Notes under the pieces: generated by a model
The model's input: only the letters and a program-made list of their open reading frames with translations
The model's database searches: none
What the model was told of the DNA's origin: nothing
DNA from: Fulvivirga sediminis
Lineage (GTDB): Bacteria; Bacteroidota; Bacteroidia; Cytophagales; Cyclobacteriaceae
Assembly: GCF_016757215.1 (NCBI RefSeq)
Contig: NZ_JAESIY010000012.1
Span: 1 to 64,000 of the forward strand
DNA: 64,000 nt
Direction of reading: 5' to 3'
Part shown: one piece after another, positions 17,009 to 25,379 of the stretch
Layout of the letters: every line of letters begins with the position of its first letter
Numbering within the stretch: position 1 is the stretch's first letter
Translations under genes and position numbers: made by a program

Positions 17009-19444
17009 TCACTCTTCTTTAAGGCTCTTGACAGGGTCTACCACGGCTGCTTTAATAGACTGGTAACTTACCGTAAGCCAGGCGATAGATATGGCACAAA
17101 ATCCGGAGATAGCATATATTTCCCAGCCAATATCTATTCTGATCACAAACTGCTCTAACCACTTACTCATCAACCACCACACTACTGGTATAGAAATAAA
17201 AAGAGAGATTATAATAAGCTTAGAGAAGTTGCTATTGAGCAAAATCACTATTTGTGCTACGGAGGCACCCAATACTTTTCTAACTCCTATTTCCTTATTT
17301 CTCTGAGCTGCCATAAAAGAAGCCAACCCGAAAAGCCCTAAACAGGCTATCAATAATGCCAGAGTAGCAAAAACACTAAATAATGAGCCTAGCTTTTGAT
17401 CGTTTTGGTACTGTTCCGCAAAGCTTTCATCTAAAAAGACATAATCAAGCGGAACCGATTCGGAAAGCAATTTCCAATTAGTCTCTAATGAAGCTATCAC
17501 CTCCTGCAGCCTTTGTGGGTCATATTTTACGGCCAACAGCCTATTGTCATTGAACAGGTTGGCTTCCGTATGAAATATGGCTAAAGGCGGAATTTGAAAT
17601 TTCACAGAAATCATATTAAAGTCAGACACCACTCCTATAACATGAAATTCCACAGACTCAAAGTACTCAACTTTCTGCCCAAGTACATTATCTAAGCTCC
17701 AGCCAAAAGCCTTCATAGCACGTTCATTAATGATTATGGCTGACTTATCCGAAGGGTTAGATTTTACAAAATTTCTCCCTGCCAGCAGTTGCATATCCAG
17801 CAAAGGCACATAATCTTCATCGCCTTTCACTGTAGCTAATGATATTTTTTTCTCTGACTGACCTTCTCTGTAGAAAAGATCCTCAAGGGCGTTTGAAGTA
17901 TTCCCTCCCATAACACTGCCTAATGCTGCGGCATGAACTCCTGAAACCTTATTCATCTCTTGCTTAAAGGCATTCATTTGATCGTGCAGCTTATCTACCT
18001 CTTTCACTACTAACACATGATCTTTATTCATGCCCAAATCTGTAGTCTCACAGTATTTAAGTTGCTTATAAATCACGAAAGTACTTGCTACCAAAATAAT
18101 GGCTATGCTAAACTGAAATACCACCAAAACATTTCTTAAACCGGCGCTTTTAGCTCCACTGGCTACGTTTCCCTTCAAAACCCTGGCAGGTTGAAAAGAG
18201 GTGAGATAAAATGCTGGATATAAGCCCGCTAATACGCCTAATAATAATGGCAATACCACCACTGCACCCAAAATGCGAGCATCAGACATAATACCGGTAC
18301 TTAAATTTAGATCTAAGTAATCTACCATAGAAAATCTTAGCAACTCAGCAAAGCCCAGCCCTATGAGCGTAGCTATCGAACTCAGCATAACAGATTCCAA
18401 TAGAAACTGACGTATAAGGTGCGGCCTGCCTGAACCCAAAACCTTCTTCACACCTATCTCTTTAGCTCTATTAGCAGCTCTGGCAGTGGTTAAATTAACA
18501 AAATTGATACCAGCCAACAGCATAATGAATATCGCTACTGTTCCAAATATATAGATGTAAGTCATGTCACTAACCTGCTCCAGATTACCTCCTACTGACG
18601 CATTAAGATGAATATCTTCTACTGGTTGCAATTCAAAATCCAGTTTACCTTTCTGGCTTTCAAAATCTGCCATAGATATCCCTAACCTTTTAAATGCATC
18701 TAAGGCATATTTGTGAGCCAGTCCATGCATGCCTTCTTCTACCTTTTCTACGCCATCTTTCAACCTGACGTAAGTGTACATTTGCGTCCAAATCCAGCTC
18801 CATTCAAAACGCTTCACATGAGGATTGGTGGGCATAGATAACAGTAAATCGAAGTGAATATGGGCATTAGTAGGCTGCTTTTCTGCTACCCCTGTTACCT
18901 CCACAGGTGTTTTGTCATCACCTAGCAATATGGTTTTACCTAAGGCAGAGTCATCTCCAAAAAATCTGCGTGCCGCTTCTTCTGAAAGCACCACGGCATT
19001 CATCTGACTCAAAGCTTTATCAGGGCTACCTTCCTGAAGTTTGAAACCAAAAAAATCGAAGAAATTAGAATCAACAGCCAATATGCTAGTTTCCCTGAAG
19101 GAATTATAGGCACCTCCATGCTCTATATTAACAATGGCAGCATTCGGTGTATTTATCCTTAGGGTGGCTTCTACTTCCGGGAACTCTGCCGACATAGCAT
19201 CAGCCACTGGCGGCGGTGTACGGCTCATCCAGCCCCCCTCCGGGTCCCAGATATTAGTTTGATTTACGCGGTATATCTCACTTCCATTTACATGAAAATT
19301 ATCATAACTTAACTCATGCAATAAGTAAACACTAATAAGCAGAGCCACTGCCACGCCTACGGATAACCCAAGTATATTCAGTCCAGCATAAAACTTATTC
19401 CTCAAGAAATTCCTAATCGCTATTTTGAAGTAATTTTTAATCAT
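17009..19444 (-). CDS. MacB/FtsX-type ABC transporter permease 3
   Basis: An 811-residue permease and the first gene of the three-permease run. N-terminal helix LGLSVGVAVALLISVYLL, first FtsX signature NRAKEIGVKKVLGSG after INFVNLTTARAA, second signature KEIGVRKVLGASVAQIVILL, C-terminus DPVKSLKEE. The upstream region holds the 7-1-7 palindrome at 19539-19553, 95 bp before the ATG, and further upstream the relic of another permease. No cognate ATPase is seen. The substrate is unknown. Confidence 0.93.
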   Translation of the reverse strand: MIKNYFKIAIRNFLRNKFYAGLNILGLSVGVAVALLISVYLLHELSYDNFHVNGSEIYRVNQTNIWDPEGGWMSRTPPPVADAMSAEFPEVEATLRINTPNAAIVNIEHGGAYNSFRETSILAVDSNFFDFFGFKLQEGSPDKALSQMNAVVLSEEAARRFFGDDSALGKTILLGDDKTPVEVTGVAEKQPTNAHIHFDLLLSMPTNPHVKRFEWSWIWTQMYTYVRLKDGVEKVEEGMHGLAHKYALDAFKRLGISMADFESQKGKLDFELQPVEDIHLNASVGGNLEQVSDMTYIYIFGTVAIFIMLLAGINFVNLTTARAANRAKEIGVKKVLGSGRPHLIRQFLLESVMLSSIATLIGLGFAELLRFSMVDYLDLNLSTGIMSDARILGAVVVLPLLLGVLAGLYPAFYLTSFQPARVLKGNVASGAKSAGLRNVLVVFQFSIAIILVASTFVIYKQLKYCETTDLGMNKDHVLVVKEVDKLHDQMNAFKQEMNKVSGVHAAALGSVMGGNTSNALEDLFYREGQSEKKISLATVKGDEDYVPLLDMQLLAGRNFVKSNPSDKSAIIINERAMKAFGWSLDNVLGQKVEYFESVEFHVIGVVSDFNMISVKFQIPPLAIFHTEANLFNDNRLLAVKYDPQRLQEVIASLETNWKLLSESVPLDYVFLDESFAEQYQNDQKLGSLFSVFATLALLIACLGLFGLASFMAAQRNKEIGVRKVLGASVAQIVILLNSNFSKLIIISLFISIPVVWWLMSKWLEQFVIRIDIGWEIYAISGFCAISIAWLTVSYQSIKAAVVDPVKSLKEE

Positions 19445-19584
19445 GCTATGTAAGTGAAGTTAATTTTAATTACTTATTACTTGCCAAAAGAAATGCCATC
19501 CCCTTTAATATGTAAATTGACCACATTTTGCCTGTAAGATGTATCAGATACATGACAACCGACTGTATTAAAATTGATACACTT
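19445..19584. other. Upstream region of permease 3, regulatory rather than coding
   Basis: No gene is visible between the permease 3 start and the relic stop codon. The stretch contains the palindrome at 19539-19553, a half-site TGATACA at 19575-19581, and on the minus strand a TGGCAT...TTGGCA pair at about 19480-19496. The latter resembles a sigma-54 promoter but has 11 instead of 10 bases between its GG and GC. Confidence 0.4.
19539..19553. promoter_or_regulatory. 7-1-7 palindrome upstream of permease 3, candidate operator
   Basis: ATGTATC-A-GATACAT is a perfect palindrome. Half-sites TGATACA recur at 19575-19581 and at 23973-23979, the latter in the promoter region of the NtrC-type regulator. 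Sharing between a permease promoter and the regulator promoter makes it a candidate binding site for that regulator or another one. Confidence 0.45.
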
Positions 19585-19708
19585 TTAATCTTCTTTCAAG
19601 CTGTGAACAGGGTTGGTAAGTGCTACTTCTTGTATCCTCTGGATAGCTCGGATCGCAGACAAATTAATAAAGTTAACAGCGGTTAATATTAAGATAAAAT
19701 GCTAATAG
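19585..19708 (-). pseudogene. Relic of a MacB/FtsX-type permease with a large internal deletion
   Basis: Translating the minus strand gives HFILILTAVNFINLSAIRAI, which matches the FtsX-domain stretch seen in the intact neighbours (LLAGINFVNLTTARAA). It runs directly into the family C-terminus QEVALTNPVHSLKED and a stop codon (TTA at 19585-19587). A TAG closes the frame upstream, at about 19711. About 450 residues that separate these two segments in intact permeases are absent. This is a decayed fifth permease, probably produced by deletion between related copies. Confidence 0.85.
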
Positions 19709-19808
19709 AAATGCCACATCAATTTTCTTGTTCTAAACAGTATTTACAGATAATTACTGCATCAAAAGCATGACAAATGAGTGCATTAGAAATAATAAAA
19801 GTTAATAT

Positions 19809-19850
19809 AAAAAACAAAAGGCTACTTTTTCAAGTAGCCTTTTGTTTTTT
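19809..19850. terminator. Bidirectional terminator
   Basis: AAAACAAAAGGCTACTT pairs with AAGTAGCCTTTTGTTTT around a TTTC loop, an unusually long stem with A/T tracts on both sides. It ends the lipoprotein operon transcribed from 21195 (stop at 19865). Confidence 0.85.
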
Positions 19851-19864
19851 ATCACCAGATTCTA

Positions 19865-20518
19865 TTAGTATAAGTCGATACTTAAATATTCATCTTCACC
19901 TGTTATTAATTGTTCATTTCCCGATATTTTAATATAATTCTCTTCGTTCTCATACCAATAAACTGAGAAATAAACACTTTCAGGCAAATCTATATTAGCT
20001 CTACCATTTTCATCTGTAGTAACTGTTATTCCTTGCTCTAGCTTTTCAGGAAAATCATAAATCAATTCATTGACTTCATTATTCTGATAAATCAATATTT
20101 TCTGATTAGGAACAGAAGCATTTTCATCACTATTAAGTGTGTAGAATTCCATATTCACGGTAAAATCTTCGGTATCCCAAACTAGATCTTTATTTTGATC
20201 AGCAATTACTTGAACTATTCTTTTGAATTCATACTTCAGCCGCTCTTCTTCTAAATAAGTCTCAGCTGAAACCCAGTAATCTCCTTCCTTTAGCTGCTCA
20301 AAATCGATGACACCTTTTTCATCAGTAATACCTTCTTTAATGATAAGATCATTTGCCTTCGAAATAACTTTAAAATAAATTCCAGACAAAGGAGTCCCCT
20401 TTTGCGTTAATGTTAAAGTCAGATTAGCACTATCTTTAATTGTAACTTTTACTTCATTATCGTCTTTACACCCAAACATAAAAACACTTACAAATAAAAG
20501 TATATATAATTTCCTCAT
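19865..20518 (-). CDS. Lipoprotein with carboxypeptidase-regulatory-like domain, copy A
   Basis: A 217-residue lipoprotein. The signal peptide LYILLFVSVFMFGC places the lipid-modified Cys at residue 17, followed by KDDNE. A beta-sandwich of the CarboxypepD_reg/Ig-like type follows, with phrases such as GIYFKVISK, EGITDEKGVIDFEQLKEGDYWVS and a second similar unit TVTTDENGRANIDLPESVYFSVYWYE. These are surface or periplasmic structural or binding modules, not enzymes. It is co-transcribed with a paralogue 8 bp upstream and sits inside the permease cluster, where a lipoprotein would be a plausible client or accessory. Confidence 0.75.
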   Translation of the reverse strand: MRKLYILLFVSVFMFGCKDDNEVKVTIKDSANLTLTLTQKGTPLSGIYFKVISKANDLIIKEGITDEKGVIDFEQLKEGDYWVSAETYLEEERLKYEFKRIVQVIADQNKDLVWDTEDFTVNMEFYTLNSDENASVPNQKILIYQNNEVNELIYDFPEKLEQGITVTTDENGRANIDLPESVYFSVYWYENEENYIKISGNEQLITGEDEYLSIDLY

Positions 20519-20526
20519 TGATTAAT

Positions 20527-21195
20527 TCAGTTAACTGTTATTTCATACTCAACTTCTCTCACATCTCCAGGTGAAACATTTTGTCTCCCTAGGTAATTAT
20601 TACTTTCTCCATCTAAATAATAGATATAGAAGCTCTTAGCAGTTGGTAACTTTAAAGAAACGTGTCCCTCTCCGTCAGTAGTGTATTGCATGCCTCTATC
20701 CATAATATCTTCAAAGGGCATATCTGAATCAAACCCAAATGCATTCTGAACTATTAACAACTGAGCTCCATTTACCAGCTCATCAGTATCAGCGTTAATT
20801 ATTGTAATTTCTAATGTCCCTAAATGAATATCACTTTCAATATTAATTTGTTTTTCAACTGCTTCTCCGGCCAATACCTGCACTCCAAGATAAGTTCCTG
20901 GAGTGTATAATAGACCATTATGATTAACATACCAATCAATTAAATACTCACCTGATCGAAGGGTTCCCAAATCAACATTACCCGCTTCATCAGGCTCTAA
21001 AACTTCCAATAAGCTTTCAGTTGATGCTGGTAAATGCAACATTAGCTGACCATCTGCAACCGGTGCACCTTCTCCATCGACTAACTTAACCAGTAAATTA
21101 CCGCTGGAATTAAGAACTACATCATAGTCCTCATCGTCATTACAACCCCATACCAAAATGGCTAAGGTGAATAACATAAAAAATCTCTTCATCAT
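20527..21195 (-). CDS. Lipoprotein with carboxypeptidase-regulatory-like domain, copy B
   Basis: A 222-residue lipoprotein with signal FFMLFTLAILVWGC (Cys18) followed by NDDEDYD. Its layout matches the next gene: two beta-sandwich repeats, the first around PDEAGNVDLGTLRSGEYLIDWY and the second around QYTTDGEGHVSLKLPTAKSFYIYYLDG. Similar length, order and lipobox show tandem duplication followed by strong divergence. It is the first gene of the pair; the 234-bp upstream gap is very A+T-rich and should hold the promoter, but no clear consensus was found. Confidence 0.75.
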   Translation of the reverse strand: MMKRFFMLFTLAILVWGCNDDEDYDVVLNSSGNLLVKLVDGEGAPVADGQLMLHLPASTESLLEVLEPDEAGNVDLGTLRSGEYLIDWYVNHNGLLYTPGTYLGVQVLAGEAVEKQINIESDIHLGTLEITIINADTDELVNGAQLLIVQNAFGFDSDMPFEDIMDRGMQYTTDGEGHVSLKLPTAKSFYIYYLDGESNNYLGRQNVSPGDVREVEYEITVN

Positions 21196-21429
21196 ATGTT
21201 TTTAAGTTATCTAGTAAAATTGATCGCAATTTTATATTTTTTTACATGAAGACAAAATAATTATTTTCATGTTTTATATAAATCTTTCAACTTACCTTTA
21301 AAAACATATGAATACTTATCAAAATACAAACAAGCTAAGAATTAGGATCTTATACTTTATCAATAATTGAATTTTCATCGATTACTTTATCAACATCACA
21401 ACACTTATTAATAATTAAGTCACACCTTA

Positions 21430-23823
21430 CTAATCATCCTTCAAAGAATCTACAGGGTTAGCCATAGCAGCTTTGATGGACTGAAATCCTACTGTTAGCA
21501 CAGCTATCAAGCCATTAATTAAGATACCTACTAGAAAATATAGTGGGGATAATTCGATTTTATAGGCAAACGATGAAAGCCATCCGTCCATTGCCCACCA
21601 GGTAATGGGAGCTGCAATGAGGAAGGCTATCAATAACAAGATCATATATCCTTTGCCGAACAGTAAAAATATACTAGATACAGAAGCCCCTAGCACCTTT
21701 CTTACACCTACCTCTTTAGATTTTTGTGTTACTAAAAATGAAACTAAACCAATAAGGCCAAGACAACCTATGGCTATGGCGATACCGGCCAGTATTTTAA
21801 ATAAGTTAAATATGGTTTGTTCTGAATCATAATTTTTACTGACCACCTCATCCAAAAACTCATAGTCATAAACATACTCTGGAAACACTGAGGCCCAACT
21901 TTTCTCGATATGAGCCATAGCACCAGCTAAATTACCAGCACCTACTCTCACACCTCCTTCAAAATAAAAAGGAGGAAACTGACACATAATTAAGGGCTCT
22001 ATTCTTGCCTCTAATGAAGCCATATGAAAATCCTCAACCACTCCAACTATAGGAGCATCAATCCCATTTATTCCAAACTGTATATTCTCACCAATAGCAT
22101 CATTAGGAGAGGAAAATCCTATCTTCCTAGTCATACTCTCATTTACAATTAACTCATACCCTTCTTCTCCTTTTTGAATATGAGTAAACCAGTTTCCTGC
22201 GGCCATCTCCAGGCCATAGGTAGTTTTATAATCTATATCTACCGCCTTTATCTGAGCATTCATATTTGACTCATCTCCCTCTGCCCGAAAGTTAGACCCT
22301 AAATTATTACTTGAGGTAGGGGCTCCCAAAGCAAAGGACACACTGTTCACCATATTACTTTTCAATAATTCATTTTTAAAAGTTTCTAGTCTTCCCTCAT
22401 CTCTGGTGGGCAAAGAAAGTATGACAATCTCATCCTGTTTAAATCCCAGTGGCTTGCTATGAAAATAGTCCATTTGGCTGGCTATAACCAGAGTAGCAAT
22501 TATCAGCACTTGAGAAACCACAAATTGAAAACCCACCAGCCCCTTTCTCAAAAACAGAGATGTAGTATTTACATCTGTAATTTTGGTTTTCAACGCTTTA
22601 GCCGGCTGGTATGACGCTAATATGATAGATGGGTAAAGTCCCGATAACAAGGTAACGGCAAGCACTAAAAGAATGTAGAAAACTATAAATTCAAACTGAG
22701 TTACCGCACTGATACTCAGTGATACACTCATATAATGATTAACGAAAGGCATCACCCTTTCTACAATACCCAATGATAACAAGGCACTGGTAAGGGTAAT
22801 TAAAAAAGCCTCTGATAAGTACTGCAGGGCAAGCTGACTCTTACTAGCTCCAAGCACTTTTCTCATACCCACCTCTTTGGCTCTCTTTATAGCTAAAGCT
22901 GTGGACAGATTAATAAAATTAACACAAGCTATGACTAAGATAAAAACTCCGATGAACCCTAGCACCCAAACATAAGTACTATCCATAGTATAGGTGAAAT
23001 TATCTTTGGCAAAAGTCTGGTTAAAGTGGATATCCTTCAAAGGCTGTAAATAATAAAGGGTCTCACTGTTCTCAGCAACTGGTTTATATTTATCCCTCAC
23101 AGCTAATAGCCCATCATTAAAATACCGCTCTGATCCATTTTCCGGCAGCACTACATAATTATATATACCTCCATTGAAGTCCCAGCTAAAAATATCAAGT
23201 CCAACAAAATCTTCCGACAATGTGGGATATGATACCAACATTTTAAATTGAAGGTGAGAATTGACAGGCAAATCCTTCATAATGCCCACCACCTGCACAT
23301 CTTCTTTTTGATTCAGTTTAAAAATTTTACCTAAAGCATTTTTACCATCAAAATGATCATTTGCCAAAGACTCCGTTAAAATAACCTCTCCCTTACTACG
23401 CAAAAGATGCTTTTTACTAGTGGCTATCAACTCATAATCAAACACATTAAAAAAAGCTGAGTCTGCAAAAGCTATATCAGCTTGTGTCCATTTATCTTCG
23501 TTAAATGACACTTGATAACTACTCGGCTGATAAATTTGGGTTACATGTTTGAGGTCAGGCAGGTCATTCATTAGAACCGCTGCCATAGGTGAAGGTACAG
23601 AGCCTTCATACTCCACTCCCGAAGCATTCTGTCCTTTCGTCACTACACGATAAATTCTATCTGCCTGTGTGTTAAAATCATCAAAACTCAACTCATTATT
23701 AATGAACAGAAATATAATGATACAAGTACTGATTCCTACGGTAAGTCCCAGAAGATTAATTATAGAAGAAACCCTGTTCTTCATTAAGTTTCTTACCGTT
23801 AGCTTAAAGTAATTTTTTATCAT
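21430..23823 (-). CDS. MacB/FtsX-type ABC transporter permease 4
   Basis: A 797-residue permease with the same two-FtsX, two-periplasmic-domain layout as those at 12100-19444. Signatures are KRAKEVGMRKVLGAS after NFINLSTALAI, and KEVGVRKVLGASVSSIFLLF near residue 690; the C-terminus is NPVDSLKDD. It is separated from the other permeases by the two lipoprotein genes and transcribed from the intergenic region shared with the divergent NtrC-type regulator at 24012. That arrangement suggests this permease is a direct target of the regulator. No ATPase partner is encoded nearby. Confidence 0.93.
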   Translation of the reverse strand: MIKNYFKLTVRNLMKNRVSSIINLLGLTVGISTCIIIFLFINNELSFDDFNTQADRIYRVVTKGQNASGVEYEGSVPSPMAAVLMNDLPDLKHVTQIYQPSSYQVSFNEDKWTQADIAFADSAFFNVFDYELIATSKKHLLRSKGEVILTESLANDHFDGKNALGKIFKLNQKEDVQVVGIMKDLPVNSHLQFKMLVSYPTLSEDFVGLDIFSWDFNGGIYNYVVLPENGSERYFNDGLLAVRDKYKPVAENSETLYYLQPLKDIHFNQTFAKDNFTYTMDSTYVWVLGFIGVFILVIACVNFINLSTALAIKRAKEVGMRKVLGASKSQLALQYLSEAFLITLTSALLSLGIVERVMPFVNHYMSVSLSISAVTQFEFIVFYILLVLAVTLLSGLYPSIILASYQPAKALKTKITDVNTTSLFLRKGLVGFQFVVSQVLIIATLVIASQMDYFHSKPLGFKQDEIVILSLPTRDEGRLETFKNELLKSNMVNSVSFALGAPTSSNNLGSNFRAEGDESNMNAQIKAVDIDYKTTYGLEMAAGNWFTHIQKGEEGYELIVNESMTRKIGFSSPNDAIGENIQFGINGIDAPIVGVVEDFHMASLEARIEPLIMCQFPPFYFEGGVRVGAGNLAGAMAHIEKSWASVFPEYVYDYEFLDEVVSKNYDSEQTIFNLFKILAGIAIAIGCLGLIGLVSFLVTQKSKEVGVRKVLGASVSSIFLLFGKGYMILLLIAFLIAAPITWWAMDGWLSSFAYKIELSPLYFLVGILINGLIAVLTVGFQSIKAAMANPVDSLKDD

Positions 23824-23928
23824 TTTCTGCTGGTTAATAGTTTTTAATCATTTCAACTTAAAAACAAGATGTTCAATGAGAATACCATTATTTTAAATGC
23901 CTGAAAATCATAATTTTACAAAAAAATG

Positions 23929-23993
23929 ACACTTTAAGTGTATTGTAATCGTTACACTAAATTGTTTGTTTCTGATACACTTTAGTAAGTTTA
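23929..23993. promoter_or_regulatory. Palindrome-rich divergent promoter region
   Basis: ACACTT-T-AAGTGT (23929-23941) is a perfect 6-1-6 palindrome. TCTGATACACTTT (23971-23983) repeats part of the motif upstream of permease 3. TTG at 23962-23964 with TAAGTTTA at 23986-23993 (21-nt spacer) is a candidate Bacteroidota promoter for the regulator at 24012. The region serves both permease 4 and the regulator. Confidence 0.4.
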
Positions 23994-24011
23994 TCACACC
24001 AACTCCATATT

Positions 24012-25379
24012 ATGAAGACACAAGGTAACATTTTAATAGTAGATGATGACATTGACATACTGGAAACTGCTCGCATGTTTCTAAAGCAGGAGTTTGCATC
24101 TGTTGACATAGAATCGCAACCTGAAAAGATTGCCGGCCATTTTGAAAGGAAAGATTATGATGTAGTACTGCTAGATATGAATTTCAAAAAAGGAATGAAT
24201 GATGGTGAAGAGGGCTTTTATTGGCTCAATGAGATTTTGAAAATGGATCACGATGCCAGCGTAATCCTGATTACAGCCTATGGTGAGGTAGACCTTGCAG
24301 TAAAAGCCATGAAACAAGGTGCTACGGATTTTGTACTTAAACCATGGAAAAACCAGAAGCTGCTCGGCACTATCAATTCCGCTTTAAAACTCCGTGAATC
24401 TCGCAAGGAAGTAGAAAGACTAAAGGAATCTCAAAAAAGCAGCCCCCAGCAAGGAGGTTCATTTATAGATCTCATTGGAAATGCTGATGCTTTAAAAAGA
24501 GTAAAAGATCTTATCAGAAAAGTAGCGGTCACAGCGGCTGATGTTTTGATCCTCGGAGAGAATGGTACGGGAAAAGAAGTTGCAGCCAGAAACATTCACC
24601 ACCTATCAGACCGTAAAGACGAAGTTTTTATACATGTAGATTTAGGAGCTATTAGTGAGACACTTTTTGAAAGCGAGCTTTTCGGGCATGTAAAAGGAGC
24701 CTTTACTGATGCCAAGCAAGACAAACCCGGAAGATTTGAAATAGCCCAAAAAGGAACTATATTTTTAGATGAAATAGGCAATTTATCTCTCCCTTTACAA
24801 GCAAAACTGCTTACCGTTCTCCAAAGTCGCAAAGTAAGAAGAGTAGGTTCTAATAAAGATATTGACTTGGATGTAAGGTTGATTTGCGCCACTAATATGC
24901 CTATTAATGACATGGTAGCCGAACAGACCTTCAGACAAGATTTACTCTATAGAATCAATACTGTAGAAATAAGGCTGCCTGCTCTACGTGAGCGAAAAGA
25001 TGATATACCTCTACTTACAGAACATTTTCTTAAAATTTTTGCATATAAATACCACAAGAGGAATATCAAAATTGCAGATAGCACTTTGACTAAGTTACAA
25101 ACTTACCCATGGCCTGGTAATATAAGAGAGCTACAACACGCTGTGGAGCGAGCTGTAATTTTAAGCGAGACAGATATCATAAATAGTGTAGAGCCTTTTA
25201 TTTCTACACCCCACAGGTCTAGCTCTATTATGAATGAAGAAAAGACACTTGATGAAATGGAAAGAGACTTTATTTTGCAAACGCTAGAGCGGAACAATGG
25301 CAATGTAACCAAGACAGCTAAAGTGCTAGGCCTTAGCCGTACCGCCCTATATCGCAGAATGCATAAACATGGTATTTAA
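24012..25379 (+). CDS. NtrC-type sigma-54-dependent response regulator
   Basis: A 455-residue activator. Receiver domain at about 1-130, with the acid pocket VDDDID and phospho-acceptor Asp55 in VVLLDMNF. AAA+ domain at about 155-395: Walker A GENGTGKE (about 183-190), the sigma-54 contact loop GAFTDA (about 230-235), Walker B FLDEIGN (about 250-256) and arginine-finger region LLYRIN. A Fis-type helix-turn-helix (KTAKVLGLSRTALYRRMHKHG) ends the protein. It activates RpoN promoters when phosphorylated, presumably by the kinase at 26707. Its stop codon overlaps that of the opposing lactonase gene in a TTAA shared by both strands. Confidence 0.95.
   Translation: MKTQGNILIVDDDIDILETARMFLKQEFASVDIESQPEKIAGHFERKDYDVVLLDMNFKKGMNDGEEGFYWLNEILKMDHDASVILITAYGEVDLAVKAMKQGATDFVLKPWKNQKLLGTINSALKLRESRKEVERLKESQKSSPQQGGSFIDLIGNADALKRVKDLIRKVAVTAADVLILGENGTGKEVAARNIHHLSDRKDEVFIHVDLGAISETLFESELFGHVKGAFTDAKQDKPGRFEIAQKGTIFLDEIGNLSLPLQAKLLTVLQSRKVRRVGSNKDIDLDVRLICATNMPINDMVAEQTFRQDLLYRINTVEIRLPALRERKDDIPLLTEHFLKIFAYKYHKRNIKIADSTLTKLQTYPWPGNIRELQHAVERAVILSETDIINSVEPFISTPHRSSSIMNEEKTLDEMERDFILQTLERNNGNVTKTAKVLGLSRTALYRRMHKHGI

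Noticed and set aside
19480-19496. Sigma-54-like promoter (TGGCAT ... TTGGCA on the minus strand) before permease 3
   Set aside because: The distance between GG and GC is 11 bases, while sigma-54 promoters require 10. Not called as a promoter.
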